NCBI GenBank assembly: GCA_049999805.1 | Contig: JBNGIO010005989.1 | Span: forward strand, 1 to 37,650 | Direction of reading: 5' to 3' | DNA: 37,650 bases | Origin: Folioceros fuciformis | Lineage: Eukaryota; Anthocerotophyta; Anthocerotopsida; Anthocerotales | Part shown: piece by piece, positions 1 through 9,573 of the stretch | Layout: each line of letters begins with the position of its first letter | Position numbering within the stretch: position 1 is the stretch's first letter | Position numbers and translations under genes: made by a program | The notes under the pieces: generated by a model | What the model was told of the DNA's origin: nothing | Databases searched by the model: none | The model's input: the letters and a program-made list of their open reading frames with translations, nothing else

Positions 1-2149
1 AAGGTTGTCACAGGCATACCCAAGCTTACAGAAAATGGATTGCAAGGTATATATGTGAAGCATGTCAACTTGGGAAACAGCCTAGGAATGCGTTCCCCCA
101 TGACAAACATGTTAGCAGATATGTGTTGGATGTTGTGCATTCAGATGTATGGGGTCCTACACAGACTGCATCAATCGGAGGCTGCAAGTACTATGTGACC
201 TTCATTGACGACCACACAAGGAAGGTGTGGGTCTATTTCATGAAAGAAAAAAGTGAAGTGATCACTCATTTTCATACTTTCAAGGCGATGGTTGAGAAGC
301 AGACAGGTAGGCACATCAAATGCCTAAGATCTGATGGAGGGGGAGAGTACTTCTCCAGAGAGTTCAGCAAATTCTTATCAGAACAGGGCATTCAACGGCA
401 GTACTCATGTCGTTATACGCCACAACAAAATGGAGTTGCAGAGCGCAAGAACAGGCACATAGCAGAAGTGGCGAGAGCATTGATGACAGAGAAGAAGATG
501 CCTCACTACTATTGGGCTGAAGCTGTAAGCACAGCAGTGTACATCATGAACAGAACTTCCACAGCAGCGGTGCACAGTGTAACACCGGAGGAGAAGTTCA
601 CAGGGAAGAAACCTGACTTGTCACACTTAAAGGTATTTGGTTGCATTGCTTATGTCCATATTCCGGATGAGTTGCAGACTAAGCTTGATCCAAAAGCAGA
701 AAAGTGTGTCTTCATTGGGTATTCTGTTACACAGAAAGGATACAGGTGCTACAATCCCAGTACACGGACTATGAGAGTAAGAAGAGACGTAGTCTTTGAT
801 GAAATGGGTAGCTGGTACTTTGAAGTACAAGGAAGTAGTGTAGCTGATGTGCTTGAAACTGAGGTAACAAGCAATGCAGGTCAACAATCACAAGTGTTGA
901 GTGGACCGCAAGCGTCATCAAACTCGACAAATGTTCAGAATCCATGGAGTGGCAGGTTGCGAGGTAGTGTGAGTCCTACGAGCTCCACAGCTGTGTCTCG
1001 CAAAGGGAAGGAAAAAGTCCAGGATTCAAAGATACCAGACCTAAGTGCAGGTGCGGATGATTCAAGCGACTCTGAGCAGAGCTTGGATGAGGAATTCGGT
1101 GTACCGAAAATTGAAACACCTGGTGCAAAAGAGGTTCAATCAGCCCCTGGAAGTGGTTCAATCCCACGGAGATCTGGAAGGCAGAAGGTTCCAATACAGC
1201 GGTTGACCTATGATAGCTATGTAGCTAGGCACCATGCCTATATGGCAAAGGTTGTACAGGATGTGGAACCAAGAAGCTTTGAAGAAGCTATTGGAGACAC
1301 AAAGTGGGAACATGCTATGGATGAAGAAATGAATGCGTTAAATCAGAATGCAACATGGGACCTAGTACAACTACCTGAAGGCAAGAAACCAATAGGTTGC
1401 AAATGGGTGTACAAGGTCAAACACAACGCAGATGGTAGTATCAACAGGTACAAGGCAAGGCTTGTGGCCAAGGGATATGCCCATACATATGGAATAGATT
1501 TTGAGGAGACGTTCAGTCCAGTTGCCAAAATGGCAACAATTCGAACCGTGATCGCACTAGCGGCATCGAAAGGTTGGGTCCTACATCATATGGATGTGAA
1601 GAATGCGTTTTTACATGGAGAATTGCTGGAAGAAGTATACATGGACCAGCCACCAGGATATGAGGATTTGGATCATCCAAATCATGTGTGCAAGCTGAAA
1701 AAAACGTTGTACGGACTGAAGCAAGCCCCGAGGGCTTGGCATGAGCGTCTTGCTCAGCATCTGATTCACATCGGATTCAACATGGCAGATGCGGATCATT
1801 CGTTGTATGTGTGCAAAAGTACAAAACGACTGGTCTTTGTGACTATTTATGTGGATGATCTAATCATTGGAGGTAATCAGTTGGATCAAGTGGAGCAGAT
1901 CAAAGAACTTCTACAACAAGAGTTCAAGATGGCAGACCTAGGTGAACTGAGGTTCTTTTTGGGCATTGAAATTATACGAACCAACACAGGCATTTGGCTG
2001 TCACAGCGGAAGTATGCGTCGGATATACTAACTAAGTATGGTATGGTTGAGTGCAAGCCAATCTCGAGTCCTTTGGATCAAAATCTAAAGCTCAGTGCTC
2101 ATGATGGTGAAGCACTTGAAGATCCAACAATGTACAGGAAGATTGTGCC
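1..2149 (+). mobile_element. Ty1/copia retrotransposon fragment 1 (5' end outside window, 3' truncated)
   Basis: The order is zinc-binding GAG-pre-integrase tail, integrase, then reverse transcriptase; integrase before RT is the copia order. The element enters from the left window edge. It stops abruptly near position 2149, just after the conserved Met-Tyr-Arg-Lys of the RT/RNase H linker, so RNase H, the polypurine tract and the 3' LTR are missing. The next base belongs to another copia element that starts inside its protease region. No LTR of this element lies in the window. Confidence 0.93.
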
Positions 2150-2171
2150 ATTAAGGGCTCTGGGTCTGTAA
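3..2171 (+). CDS. Partial copia pol polyprotein (integrase + reverse transcriptase)
   Basis: The frame is open without a stop from base 3 to the TAA at 2169-2171, so the protein starts before the window and the ATG at 123 is internal. A CxxC pair (CEACQLG) from the GAG-pre-integrase zinc finger comes first. Counting from that ATG, the integrase triad is Asp8, Asp71 and Glu107, with the usual 35 residues between the last two. A Ser-rich linker at about 240-360 follows, then RT (about 400-640) with the catalytic YVDD at 576-579. All visible catalytic residues are intact, making this the best preserved pol in the window. The last seven residues (PLRALGL) are read out of frame into the adjoining element. 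Expression is not expected because the element lacks its 3' half. Confidence 0.9.
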   Translation, partial: GCHRHTQAYRKWIARYICEACQLGKQPRNAFPHDKHVSRYVLDVVHSDVWGPTQTASIGGCKYYVTFIDDHTRKVWVYFMKEKSEVITHFHTFKAMVEKQTGRHIKCLRSDGGGEYFSREFSKFLSEQGIQRQYSCRYTPQQNGVAERKNRHIAEVARALMTEKKMPHYYWAEAVSTAVYIMNRTSTAAVHSVTPEEKFTGKKPDLSHLKVFGCIAYVHIPDELQTKLDPKAEKCVFIGYSVTQKGYRCYNPSTRTMRVRRDVVFDEMGSWYFEVQGSSVADVLETEVTSNAGQQSQVLSGPQASSNSTNVQNPWSGRLRGSVSPTSSTAVSRKGKEKVQDSKIPDLSAGADDSSDSEQSLDEEFGVPKIETPGAKEVQSAPGSGSIPRRSGRQKVPIQRLTYDSYVARHHAYMAKVVQDVEPRSFEEAIGDTKWEHAMDEEMNALNQNATWDLVQLPEGKKPIGCKWVYKVKHNADGSINRYKARLVAKGYAHTYGIDFEETFSPVAKMATIRTVIALAASKGWVLHHMDVKNAFLHGELLEEVYMDQPPGYEDLDHPNHVCKLKKTLYGLKQAPRAWHERLAQHLIHIGFNMADADHSLYVCKSTKRLVFVTIYVDDLIIGGNQLDQVEQIKELLQQEFKMADLGELRFFLGIEIIRTNTGIWLSQRKYASDILTKYGMVECKPISSPLDQNLKLSAHDGEALEDPTMYRKIVPLRALGL

Positions 2172-5100
2172 TGATTGAATTACCTGACAGTTTATGGCTG
2201 ACTCTTACAGGCGTTTTGTTTGTTCCCTCCATTGTTGATTACGAAATTAGCTGAAGAACATTCCTATCGAGTCTGTTTTGATCATCAGGGTTGTTCTGTC
2301 ACCAGCGATGTCACCCGATCTGACTTGTTCCCAGGAACTACTTTCAACAATCTTTACCTTTTGAATGTGAGAACTCTGTCATGTCCAGCCACAGCTCATG
2401 TTACATAGCAAACTGACTTGTCTCCAACACAATTGTGGAAGTGCCGTCTTGGGCGTGTTAACTTTCATAAACTATCAAGCTTAGTTAACATTCATAAACT
2501 TTCAAGCTTAGTTAACAATGCCATTTTCCGAGACACCTTATCTTTTACCTTTGACAGTAAAGCATTCTGTGATTCCTGTCAACTTATCAAGGCCATCTCT
2601 AAGCCATATTCAGATCCAACTTATCTAGGGCCACCAGTCTACTCCACATAGTCCATAGTGATATTTGTGGCCCTATGTCCATAACGTTGTTTGGAGGAGC
2701 TTCATATTTCATCACCTTCTTAGACGAGTGGAGTCGTTACTGTACTGTTTATGTGCTTGCACACAAGAGTGAAGCCTTGCCCTGTTTCCAAGCTTACTTC
2801 GCATTAGCTCAATGTCAGACAGGACATAAGCTGAAAACTCTAAGAACTGACAATGGTGGAGAGTATACTAGCAATGATTTCACTTCATTCTGCGCTGAAG
2901 AGGGAGTTTTACACCAGTTCACTGTCCCCTATACACCAGCTCAGAATTCTTTTGCTGAACGGAAGAACAGGACTTTACAAGAAGCCACCCTTTCCAATCT
3001 TTCATTTGCGGGGCTTACTAGAGGTTATTGGGCAGAAGCTCTTATGGCTGCCACTTATGTCCAGAATAGGCTCCCCACCAAAGAGTTAGGCCTGATGACT
3101 TCCTATGAACATTGGACTGGTAAGAAGCCCCGTGTTTCTCATCTTTGTATATTTGGTGCTCCTACCTATGCCTTGGTTCCTTCTGCTCTTCGACATAAGT
3201 TGGATTTGCAGGCAGTGCGACGCATTTCCATAGGCTATTTTGATGAGGTAAAAGGGTACAAGCTTTTTGACCCTTCCACAAGGCAAGTCTCTTTTTCACG
3301 CAGTGTTGTTTTCCATGAACAAGCCCTCCTTCGACGACATGAAGCTGCTTTATCTCCTAGTTCTCTCACACCATTTGTTTTCATTCATGGTGTCCATGAT
3401 CATGAGGATACTGATGTGGATGCTACTATTTCAATTTTTGACTTGGATGACATTCCCAGCTCATCTTCCTTGGCTTCAAGGGGCAACACACAACTCGGTT
3501 CATCTACTCATCTTCAACCTGCAACACCAATAGCACCTGCAGCACCAGATGAGTCTTTTCCCTCCTTTGAACCCTTCGAAGCTGACATTTTACCTGATCT
3601 TGTTGCATAAGCTCCAGACCCTTTTGCATCTCCAGAACCTGCTTTGGACTCCATACCACAAACTGAACCAGAGCCAGACCCTTTGCCTGTACTAGTCTTG
3701 CATGGATCTATTTGCCATAGACCTCCACGTAGTGAATGGGCAGAACCCCCTTTTGTTGCTGGTCTTGCTTCCAGCCCAAACATTTTTCCTGTCTATTATG
3801 ATACTTCAAAACCAACTACTTACCAAGAAGCAATTGCAGGCCCTAAGGCTGAACAATGGAAGAGGGCCATTCAATCCAAGTATGATTCTTTGATAACCAA
3901 TAACACCTGGAAACTTGTTGACCTATCGAAGGGCAGAAAGCCAGTTGCATGTAAGTGGGTTTTCAAGAAAAATCTCAATACTGATGGCAATGTAGGTCGT
4001 TACAAGGCCAGGCTAGTCGCTAAAGGTTATAGCCAGATAGCAGGCTTCGACTATAATGAGACTTTTGCTCCAATTGTCAAGTCCAAATCAATCAATATAC
4101 TTCTTTCATTAGCAGCTCATTATGGTCTTCTAGTCCATCAGTTGGACGTAAAAACAGTTTTCCTTAATGGGTCATTAGAAGAAGAGATATATGTGATGTA
4201 GCCTGAAGGTTTTGAGATTGACATGGATAAAGTTTGTCAGTTGCTAAAGACTCTGTATGGTTTAAAGCAGTCTAGCCGAGCATGGAACTAAACTTTCCAT
4301 GCATTGCTGATAGAGTTAGGCTTACTTGTTTAGATGCAAATAGCAGTGTCTCTATCATTTGGGAAGGAGCAGATTTTTTAATTCTAGTGGTGGATGGGGA
4401 CAATAACTTCCTGTTCAGCACCTCTGCTGACTTGATGGCCAAAATTAAGCAAGTACTTCTTTCCCGTTTTGAAATGATCAACCTTGGACAACTTACTTTT
4501 TCTCTTGGTATGCAATTCCATTTTTCTGAGGACAAACATACCACGAGATTCATCAAGAGCATTTTATCCATCAGCTACTGTAGCGTTTGAATATGGCTGA
4601 TGCACGTCCTGTTTCCACACCTATGTCGATAGGTGACAAGTTATCTAAGGAGCAATGTCCATCGACTCAAGAAGAGAAGGACCTTATGGCAACTCGCCCT
4701 TATAGGCAAGCTGTTGGCAGCCTAATCTATTTGGCTGCATGGACACGTTTTGACATATCCAAGGCAGTAAGCTGCGTATCCCAGTTCTTAGAAAATCCTG
4801 GAGAGGTTCATTGGACTGCCATGAAGAGAATCTTCAGATATCTGAAGGGTACTTCTAGGCTAGGACTTACTTATACCAAGCAACCAGATGGACTTTTGCT
4901 TACTTCTTATAGCGATGCTAATTGGGCTGGAGACCTAGATAGTAGAAAAAGTGTAGCTGCCTATTGCAACTTACTTGGTGGCTCCGTTATTTCTTGGTCG
5001 AGCAAGAAGCTATCGACCATATGCCTATCATCTACAAAAGATGAGTATGGAGCCCTATCGCAGGCAGCTTGAGAAGTAATTTGGATACGATCCTTTTTGA

Positions 5101-5393
5101 AGGGTATACAACATCTGCCACCAAGTGCCACAACTTTGTGGTGTGACAATCAGTCTGTCGTAGCCCTTTCGAAGAACCGGTTTTTCATGCTAGATCTAAA
5201 CACATAGATCATTCATCATTTCATAAGACAAGCGGCAGATACAGGAGAGGTGGTAGTCCATTTTGTTCCTATAGGTGAGAATGTGGCAAGTCTCCTAACT
5301 AAGGCACTTCCTAAAGCTCTACACCTCAAGCATACCTCTGCAGCTGGTCTCAAGCTTATCTCAGTTGCACAAAGGACTGGTACAACACACTGA
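2150..5393 (+). pseudogene. Degenerate copia pol (protease remnant, integrase, RT, RNase H)
   Basis: Open pieces lie at 2220-2408, 2418-2651, 2675-3610, 3644-4201, 4282-4590 and 4587-5072, separated by stops or frameshifts. Integrase retains its Asp positions (HSDICGP near 2660; LRTDNGGEY near 2845) and Glu in FAERKN near 2960. RT starts near 3790. A TAG at about 4199 stands where the family has Gln before PEGF. The RT active site, normally YVDD, reads VVDG near 4390, so the polymerase would be dead even if the frame were restored. RNase H has DANWAGD near 4920 and continues past a TGA at 5070 to the last stop at 5391. There is also an in-frame tandem duplication at about 2461-2515. Confidence 0.88.
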
Positions 5394-5847
5394 AGAAAGT
5401 AGCAGTCTCGTTGCCTCAGACATTAACATGGTATCCCTGCTCCTTAATCTTTCCCTTCAAGGTCTGTAGCAGCACCTCTGTTTTCTTCAACTCACTGAGC
5501 AGGGCTGCATCACAATGAGGATAGGGAGGTTTTTTTTTTAAGTCAAGCTTGAGGCAATGGGGACTGCATGCATGGAGGTAGGGAGGACAAGGTGGATGAA
5601 TCACCACTCCTAGGTAAACGCTTGTCCTTATTCATCGGGTTCGTCGTATCTCTTTTGGCTCTTCTCCTCAAAGTGAGTTTTCTTACTGTCACCGTAGACT
5701 TTGGTTGCACGTAAAACCAGTTTTTTGTTCCTACTCATTCAGGTTAGCAGCAACATTGCGGGATGTCATGTTGTAGGCATAATAGTAATGACGTTCACTG
5801 TCCTCTTCAAGCATGATAGATTTTAATAGCCAAGAGTATTCATGCTT
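5394..5847 (-). pseudogene. Possible antisense reading-frame remnant with a short helical C-terminus (unrecognised)
   Basis: On the minus strand a frame from 5607 to 5416 ends in a charged heptad-like stretch (ELKKTEVLLQTLKGKIKEQG) that could form a short coiled coil. Further upstream (about 5810-5725) a separate minus-strand stretch beginning MLEEDSERHYYYAYN is open for 28 codons. The pieces are in different frames and contain A-runs that could mark frameshifts, so this may be a decayed gene or exons of one. I do not recognise the family. It lies between copia pol and the LTR-like sequence at 6285, antisense to the element. Confidence 0.25.
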
Positions 5848-6129
5848 CTATTCTTCAGTTTTTTTTTTTTGGATGTCGATATCAGTTGGGTAGTGGGGAC
5901 ATGTCTTCGTGTGCAGAAGCCACTGCTTTGGAGAATATGTAGCTGCTGGTATCCATTCTCTTCCACAGAGGGCGCACTCCAAGCCTCTGGGTGTATTATC
6001 ACTCCTTGAGCTGATGGTCAGACAGCTATGCTTGCGCCGAAGGGCCCAAAGGGAGATAAGCGCGAAGTTTTCAAGCTCATAAGAGGAGCAGGAGTGTAAG
6101 CTATGGAACGTGGAATCCGCAGCGGCCAC
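5848..6129 (-). CDS. Small unrecognised ORF with a possible C2HC-type zinc finger, antisense to copia 2
   Basis: The predicted 93-residue protein contains a CALCGREW segment followed about 20 residues later by HTKTC, giving Cys-x2-Cys...His-x4-Cys spacing that resembles a zinc knuckle or degraded C2H2/BED finger. The frame runs into an A-run near its C-terminus (Lys-Lys-Lys-Thr), where the length of the homopolymer would decide how it continues. It sits between the pol stop and the LTR-like 3' end of copia element 2, on the opposite strand. It could be a transduced host gene fragment, an antisense ORF belonging to the element, or chance. No homology was recognised. Confidence 0.3.
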   Translation of the reverse strand: MAAADSTFHSLHSCSSYELENFALISLWALRRKHSCLTISSRSDNTPRGLECALCGREWIPAATYSPKQWLLHTKTCPHYPTDIDIQKKKTEE

Positions 6130-6275
6130 TGAAGTAGTGTCTGTTGCAAGGACTAGTGCGTGTTTTATGCTCTGTTGTACTCATTCTAGCCAAGAACGAG
6201 AAGCATGTTTCAGAGTTTACATCATACATTCAATTTCATATTTTCGTGTTTTTCCCTTACCTGCTTATTTCAACT

Positions 6276-6468
6276 AAGAGGGAGTAAAGGAAACCAAGGT
6301 TAATTATGCATAGGTTAAATATTAATCTTGTAGTTTCACAAACAGTTACAACGGACTATTTCTTCATTGTATATATTCACATTTTCTCTTCAGTGATATA
6401 ACCGATTTTCATTGTTTCCTCCTACTGGCTGCACACGCGCACTTGTGCTCATAGCCCCGCACGCTTTC
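6276..6468 (+). repeat. Polypurine tract and LTR-like sequence (probable 3' LTR of copia 2)
   Basis: A purine tract (aagagggag) at 6276-6284 precedes sequence that aligns by eye with the LTR at 20464-20633. Shared blocks include the acagtta.aac.gact stretch (6342 region versus 20501 region), then tgtatat and a T/C-rich end. The start at 6285 follows the purine tract. The right end is estimated from the length of the other copy; no clear CA terminus or target duplication was found. Confidence 0.5.
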
Positions 6469-6478
6469 TTCGCGTTAG

Positions 6479-7418
6479 ATGGCTAGGTCTACCAAGACCA
6501 CTTGTGTTGGGCATAATGACAAAAACAATCAGAGGGGAGGAGAAGGTAGCAGCTTTGCGATCCTTGTCCCAACCTTCACTTGTTTTGGAGGACAACTGAA
6601 CCCTCGAGACCTCCTGGAATTTTGACCTTTGGCTAGGGAAGGCAACATCTAGTTGCAATGGATTTATGGGCGCCATTGGGCCTTTTCTCACCAAGGGCTA
6701 GTGGCAGAGTGTTACACGAACTTGCACCAAACGGAGAAGCAATTGGCAGCCCTACTTGACTGGACTGCCAAGATAGACCCTTGGTGCTGGATAGTCAAGA
6801 GTATTCGTCAAGTTTAGGAAAGGCCTGAATCAGAAAGTGATGGTATCAGTTTGGCAAACAAAAACCACGGATGGTAGAAGGTCTTCAACATCTTCCCTAC
6901 CAGATGGAGCAGTGAACATGTTGATTGGAGGATTGTAGGCAAAGACCAAGAAAGGCTCGAAGACGGATCAGATCAAGGACCACAAGTGGAAGCTATTTAC
7001 CAAAATTGCCTTGGGTCTTGTCAATTATCAGTGCATTTCTTACTTCAGCAATGGTTTCTTGCATTTTCTACGGAGAGTGACTCAAGGGGAGAAACTAGAT
7101 TGGGGACTAATCATGTATGAAGCCTACACCTACTACAAAGAGAAGCTGCTACGACCCAACTCTGCAGATGAAGGAGGGGCTCGACCCTATGATTTGACCC
7201 CTTGTTCAGTGCACCTCTGGTCTACTGAAGGGCTGATGACAGATGAAGAATATGTAGATGCAGAGGGGCCATTTGCGGTCATTACCCTGAGAGATGTGGA
7301 TTCTACAGGTCAAGAAGAACAGGAACCTCAACCTACCGAGCCAGTACCAGACTCATCCTACGACACAGGTGGGGAAGAAGAAGGAGGGGCTCTACGTGTT
7401 TGGGACCCTACACTCTAG
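6479..7418 (+). pseudogene. Broken reading frame, probably an unclassified plant repeat or transposon protein
   Basis: From an ATG at 6479 the frame reads MARSTKTTCVGHND and continues with several stops to about 6830. A second frame covers about 6935-7418 and encodes a Trp/Tyr-rich block (HFLRRVTQGEKLDWGLIMYE) followed by an acidic, Pro/Glu-rich tail ending at 7416. The order of a basic start, a middle aromatic block and an acidic tail resembles unclassified ORFs that are highly repeated in plant genomes, but I cannot name the family. At least three stops and one frame change rule out an intact product from the ATG at 6479. The 135-codon open piece at 7011-7418 is the longest uninterrupted part. 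Confidence 0.4.
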
Positions 7419-7984
7419 AAGGATAGGAGTATAAGATGGGCTAAGATTGCTCATCGTGGTGTGGATTTTTGGTGTTTTGAAGGAGCCTAGGGTGGCGTTC
7501 TAAACTTGGCTGCGAAGCCCCTTTTCTATGCTGATTTTTGAAGGCTTCAATTCTTCATCCCAAGAGAATTGTCTCTCTTGTCCTTTACTCCAGATATCTC
7601 ACCTGAGACGTTGTTAGTTTTTGCCACCATAAGCAGCAAATCGCTCACGGCGATGGACTAGGGAAGCCTACAATGACAGTGGGTGTGGCCACTCAGCAAG
7701 GGTCCTCGGGGTTTCAAGGTCTTGTGCGTCCACAATTGGATTATGACAACCTGCACTGTTTGTAAGGATACAAGATCCTAAGCAAGAAGCAAGGGATAGG
7801 TGCCCCCTGTGGATCTGATGCTAGTAGGATATACTTGCCCGAGCGTTTGAGGCCACAAATCCCCTAGTGCTAAGTGCCTCTCGTTGCTGTGGTGAAAGGT
7901 CTGGAAGACCTAGAGGCAAAAAGAGAGGTTGTGGCATGGAGTGCTCAATTGGCAGCCTTCCCCTTGACTTGCCTTGCCTTGCCA
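7419..7984. other. No gene seen
   Basis: This stretch has no convincing reading frame on either strand and no recognisable repeat. It is probably the 3' flank of the broken frame before it. Confidence 0.5.
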
Positions 7985-8150
7985 CATGATGAAGGATTGC
8001 AAAGAGTTATTCTACATAAAGGATGAAGGATTGCAAAGAGCCATTCTACACATGATGAAGGATTGCAAGAGCGTCATTCTACATAGGATGAAGGATTGCA
8101 CAGAGTCATTCTACACAAAGGATGAAGAATTGCATAGAGTCATTCTAAAC
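7985..8150 (+). repeat. Tandem repeat, unit about 36 bp, about 5 copies
   Basis: The block gatgaaggattgcaaagag recurs with drift about every 34-37 bp, each time followed by a version of attctacaca. Copies differ by substitutions and by 1-3 bp length changes, so a frame reading through it (7974-8216) is not conserved and is not taken as coding. Confidence 0.85.
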
Positions 8151-8406
8151 AGATTCTTAATACAAGGCATTGCGAGAATGTTAAGACTTTTGTGCGGTGG
8201 GATCCATATCATATAGGGACAAAGGTTTTCGGGATTTTGGCCAAATGGTATTTCAAAGGATCAAGGCTCATCACTATTGGTGGGAAGAGTAGTATACAAG
8301 GTTTGTGCAAAATAGTATGTTAAACATATTATTGGAGTATTACCGTATGCAATTGGTCTAGTTCAATTAGTAGTCCAAGCAACTTGATACCAATGTTGGC
8401 ACCATA

Positions 8407-8766
8407 AGCAGCACTTGCATTGCGGACTCCATTGGCACCACAAGCAGCACCGACTCCTTTGACATCACAAGCAACACCAACTTCACTGGCACCACAAGCA
8501 GCACTTGCATTGCAGACTCCACTAGCACCACAAGCAGCACCAACTCCACTAGCACCACAAGCAGCACCGACTCCACTAGCACCACAAGCAGCATTGACTC
8601 CACTGGCACCATAAGCAGCACCATCTTCACTGGCACCACAAGCAGCACCATCTCCACTAGCACCACAAGCAACACCATCTCCACTGGCACCACAAGCAGC
8701 ACCATCTCCACTGGCACCATAAGCAGCACCATCTCCACTAGCACCACAAGCAGCACCATCTCCACC
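8407..8766 (+). repeat. 27-bp minisatellite, about 13 copies
   Basis: The unit contains gcaccacaagcagcacca followed by a variable ctccactag/g block. Nearly all copies are exactly 27 bp, and one carries an extra 9 bp (ttgcattgc), so multiples of three are kept. Both strands are open across it: the plus strand would encode a Pro/Ala-rich nonapeptide repeat and the minus strand (8856-8329) a Gly-Ala-Cys-rich nonapeptide repeat (GDGAACGAS). No targeting signal or flanking domain supports either reading. Confidence 0.9.
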
Positions 8767-8781
8767 ACCCCATAGATCCCT

Positions 8782-9221
8782 ATGCGGGTGGTTGATGAGA
8801 GTAACACCCCATATGACAATCTTGTGCCAATGGATGGTTATGTTGGTACACAGCATAAGTCATATCAATGTAACGTTACTTCGAATGATTACTACTACAT
8901 GAGTCCAAGTGGGTCATCTTCTCCTGTGCCAATTGATGGTTATGCTCATACACTAGATTATGAGTCATATCAATGTAGCAATCCTATGAATGGTTACTGT
9001 TACATGAGTCCAAGTGGGTCATCTTCTCCTTCAAACCTGTGCCAATTGATGGTTATGCTGATACACTAGATTATGAGTCATATCAATGAAACAATCCTAT
9101 GAATGGTTATTGTTACATGAGTCCAAGTGGGTCGTCTTCTCCTTCAGGTGATAGTGCAGGTGAATTGATGCTGAATAAAGATGCAAATGAACCACTAATT
9201 GACACATTGAGAAGTGGTTAG
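8782..9221 (+). pseudogene. Three-copy tandem coding repeat, frameshifted (unrecognised protein fragment)
   Basis: Three copies of a roughly 105-113 bp unit start near 8826, 8928 and 9041. Each encodes a version of VPIDGY...ESYQC.NPMNGYCY followed by MSPSGSSSP. Identity is high at the nucleotide level. An 8-bp insertion (tcaaacct) between copies 2 and 3 shifts the frame, and copy 3 has a TGA where copy 2 has a Cys or similar codon. In the frame of copy 3 the sequence continues after SSSP to a plausible C-terminus (GELMLNKDANEPLIDTLRSG) and a TAG at 9219. It looks like the 3' part of a gene now broken. The Tyr/Ser/Pro-rich repeat gives no family match I recognise. Confidence 0.4.
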
Positions 9222-9573
9222 AATAGACTATAGCTAGGCTGGTGTGGGCAAGAGGTTGGCTAGATTAGACAATAGCTAAATCAAAGTACAGTTTTGCTCA
9301 AAGTTTTGATTTGAAATGTTGAACCCTAAACCCTAAGATGGTTTTTCCATCTTGTTTTGTCAAATAAATAAATTACGTTTTGAATGTTGAACATTTATGA
9401 ATTTTTCGTCCATATACTTACTTCATAATACAAAGTTATACTTACACTCAAATACCGTATGTAGACATTGTACCTAGAGATGACGAGGGTGTCTTTGTGT
9501 GGGGGAATCAGCGCAAGGCAGGGCGAGGCAGGGCTAGGACCCGGTCCGGACCTAGGGCATTTTTGCCAAAGAT
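9222..9573. other. Intergenic region upstream of the PDF-motif gene
   Basis: No gene seen. It has an AT-rich stretch (9360-9420) and would hold the promoter of the gene starting at 9574 or 9640, but no TATA box can be assigned with confidence. Confidence 0.4.

Larger units (their letters stand above)
2150..6468 (+). mobile_element. Ty1/copia retrotransposon 2, 5' truncated and decayed, with an LTR-like sequence at the 3' end
   Basis: The element begins inside the protease/GAG-pre-integrase region (a VLFVP block near 2212), runs through integrase, RT and RNase H to a stop at 5391-5393, and is followed by non-pol DNA to a purine-rich tract at 6276-6284. From 6285 the sequence resembles the LTR at 20464-20633. 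The 5' LTR, gag and protease active site are gone. The roughly 880 bp between the pol stop and the polypurine tract are unusually long for copia; the minus-strand element at 30262 has only about 90 bp there. Assigning the 6285 LTR to this pol is an inference from order and orientation. Confidence 0.72.

Noticed and set aside
8407-8766. CRISPR-like array
   Set aside because: The 27-bp units are adjacent with no unique spacers, and the genome is eukaryotic.
9321-9337. Telomere-like aaccctaaaccctaa
   Set aside because: Only two units; common by chance in plant intergenic DNA.
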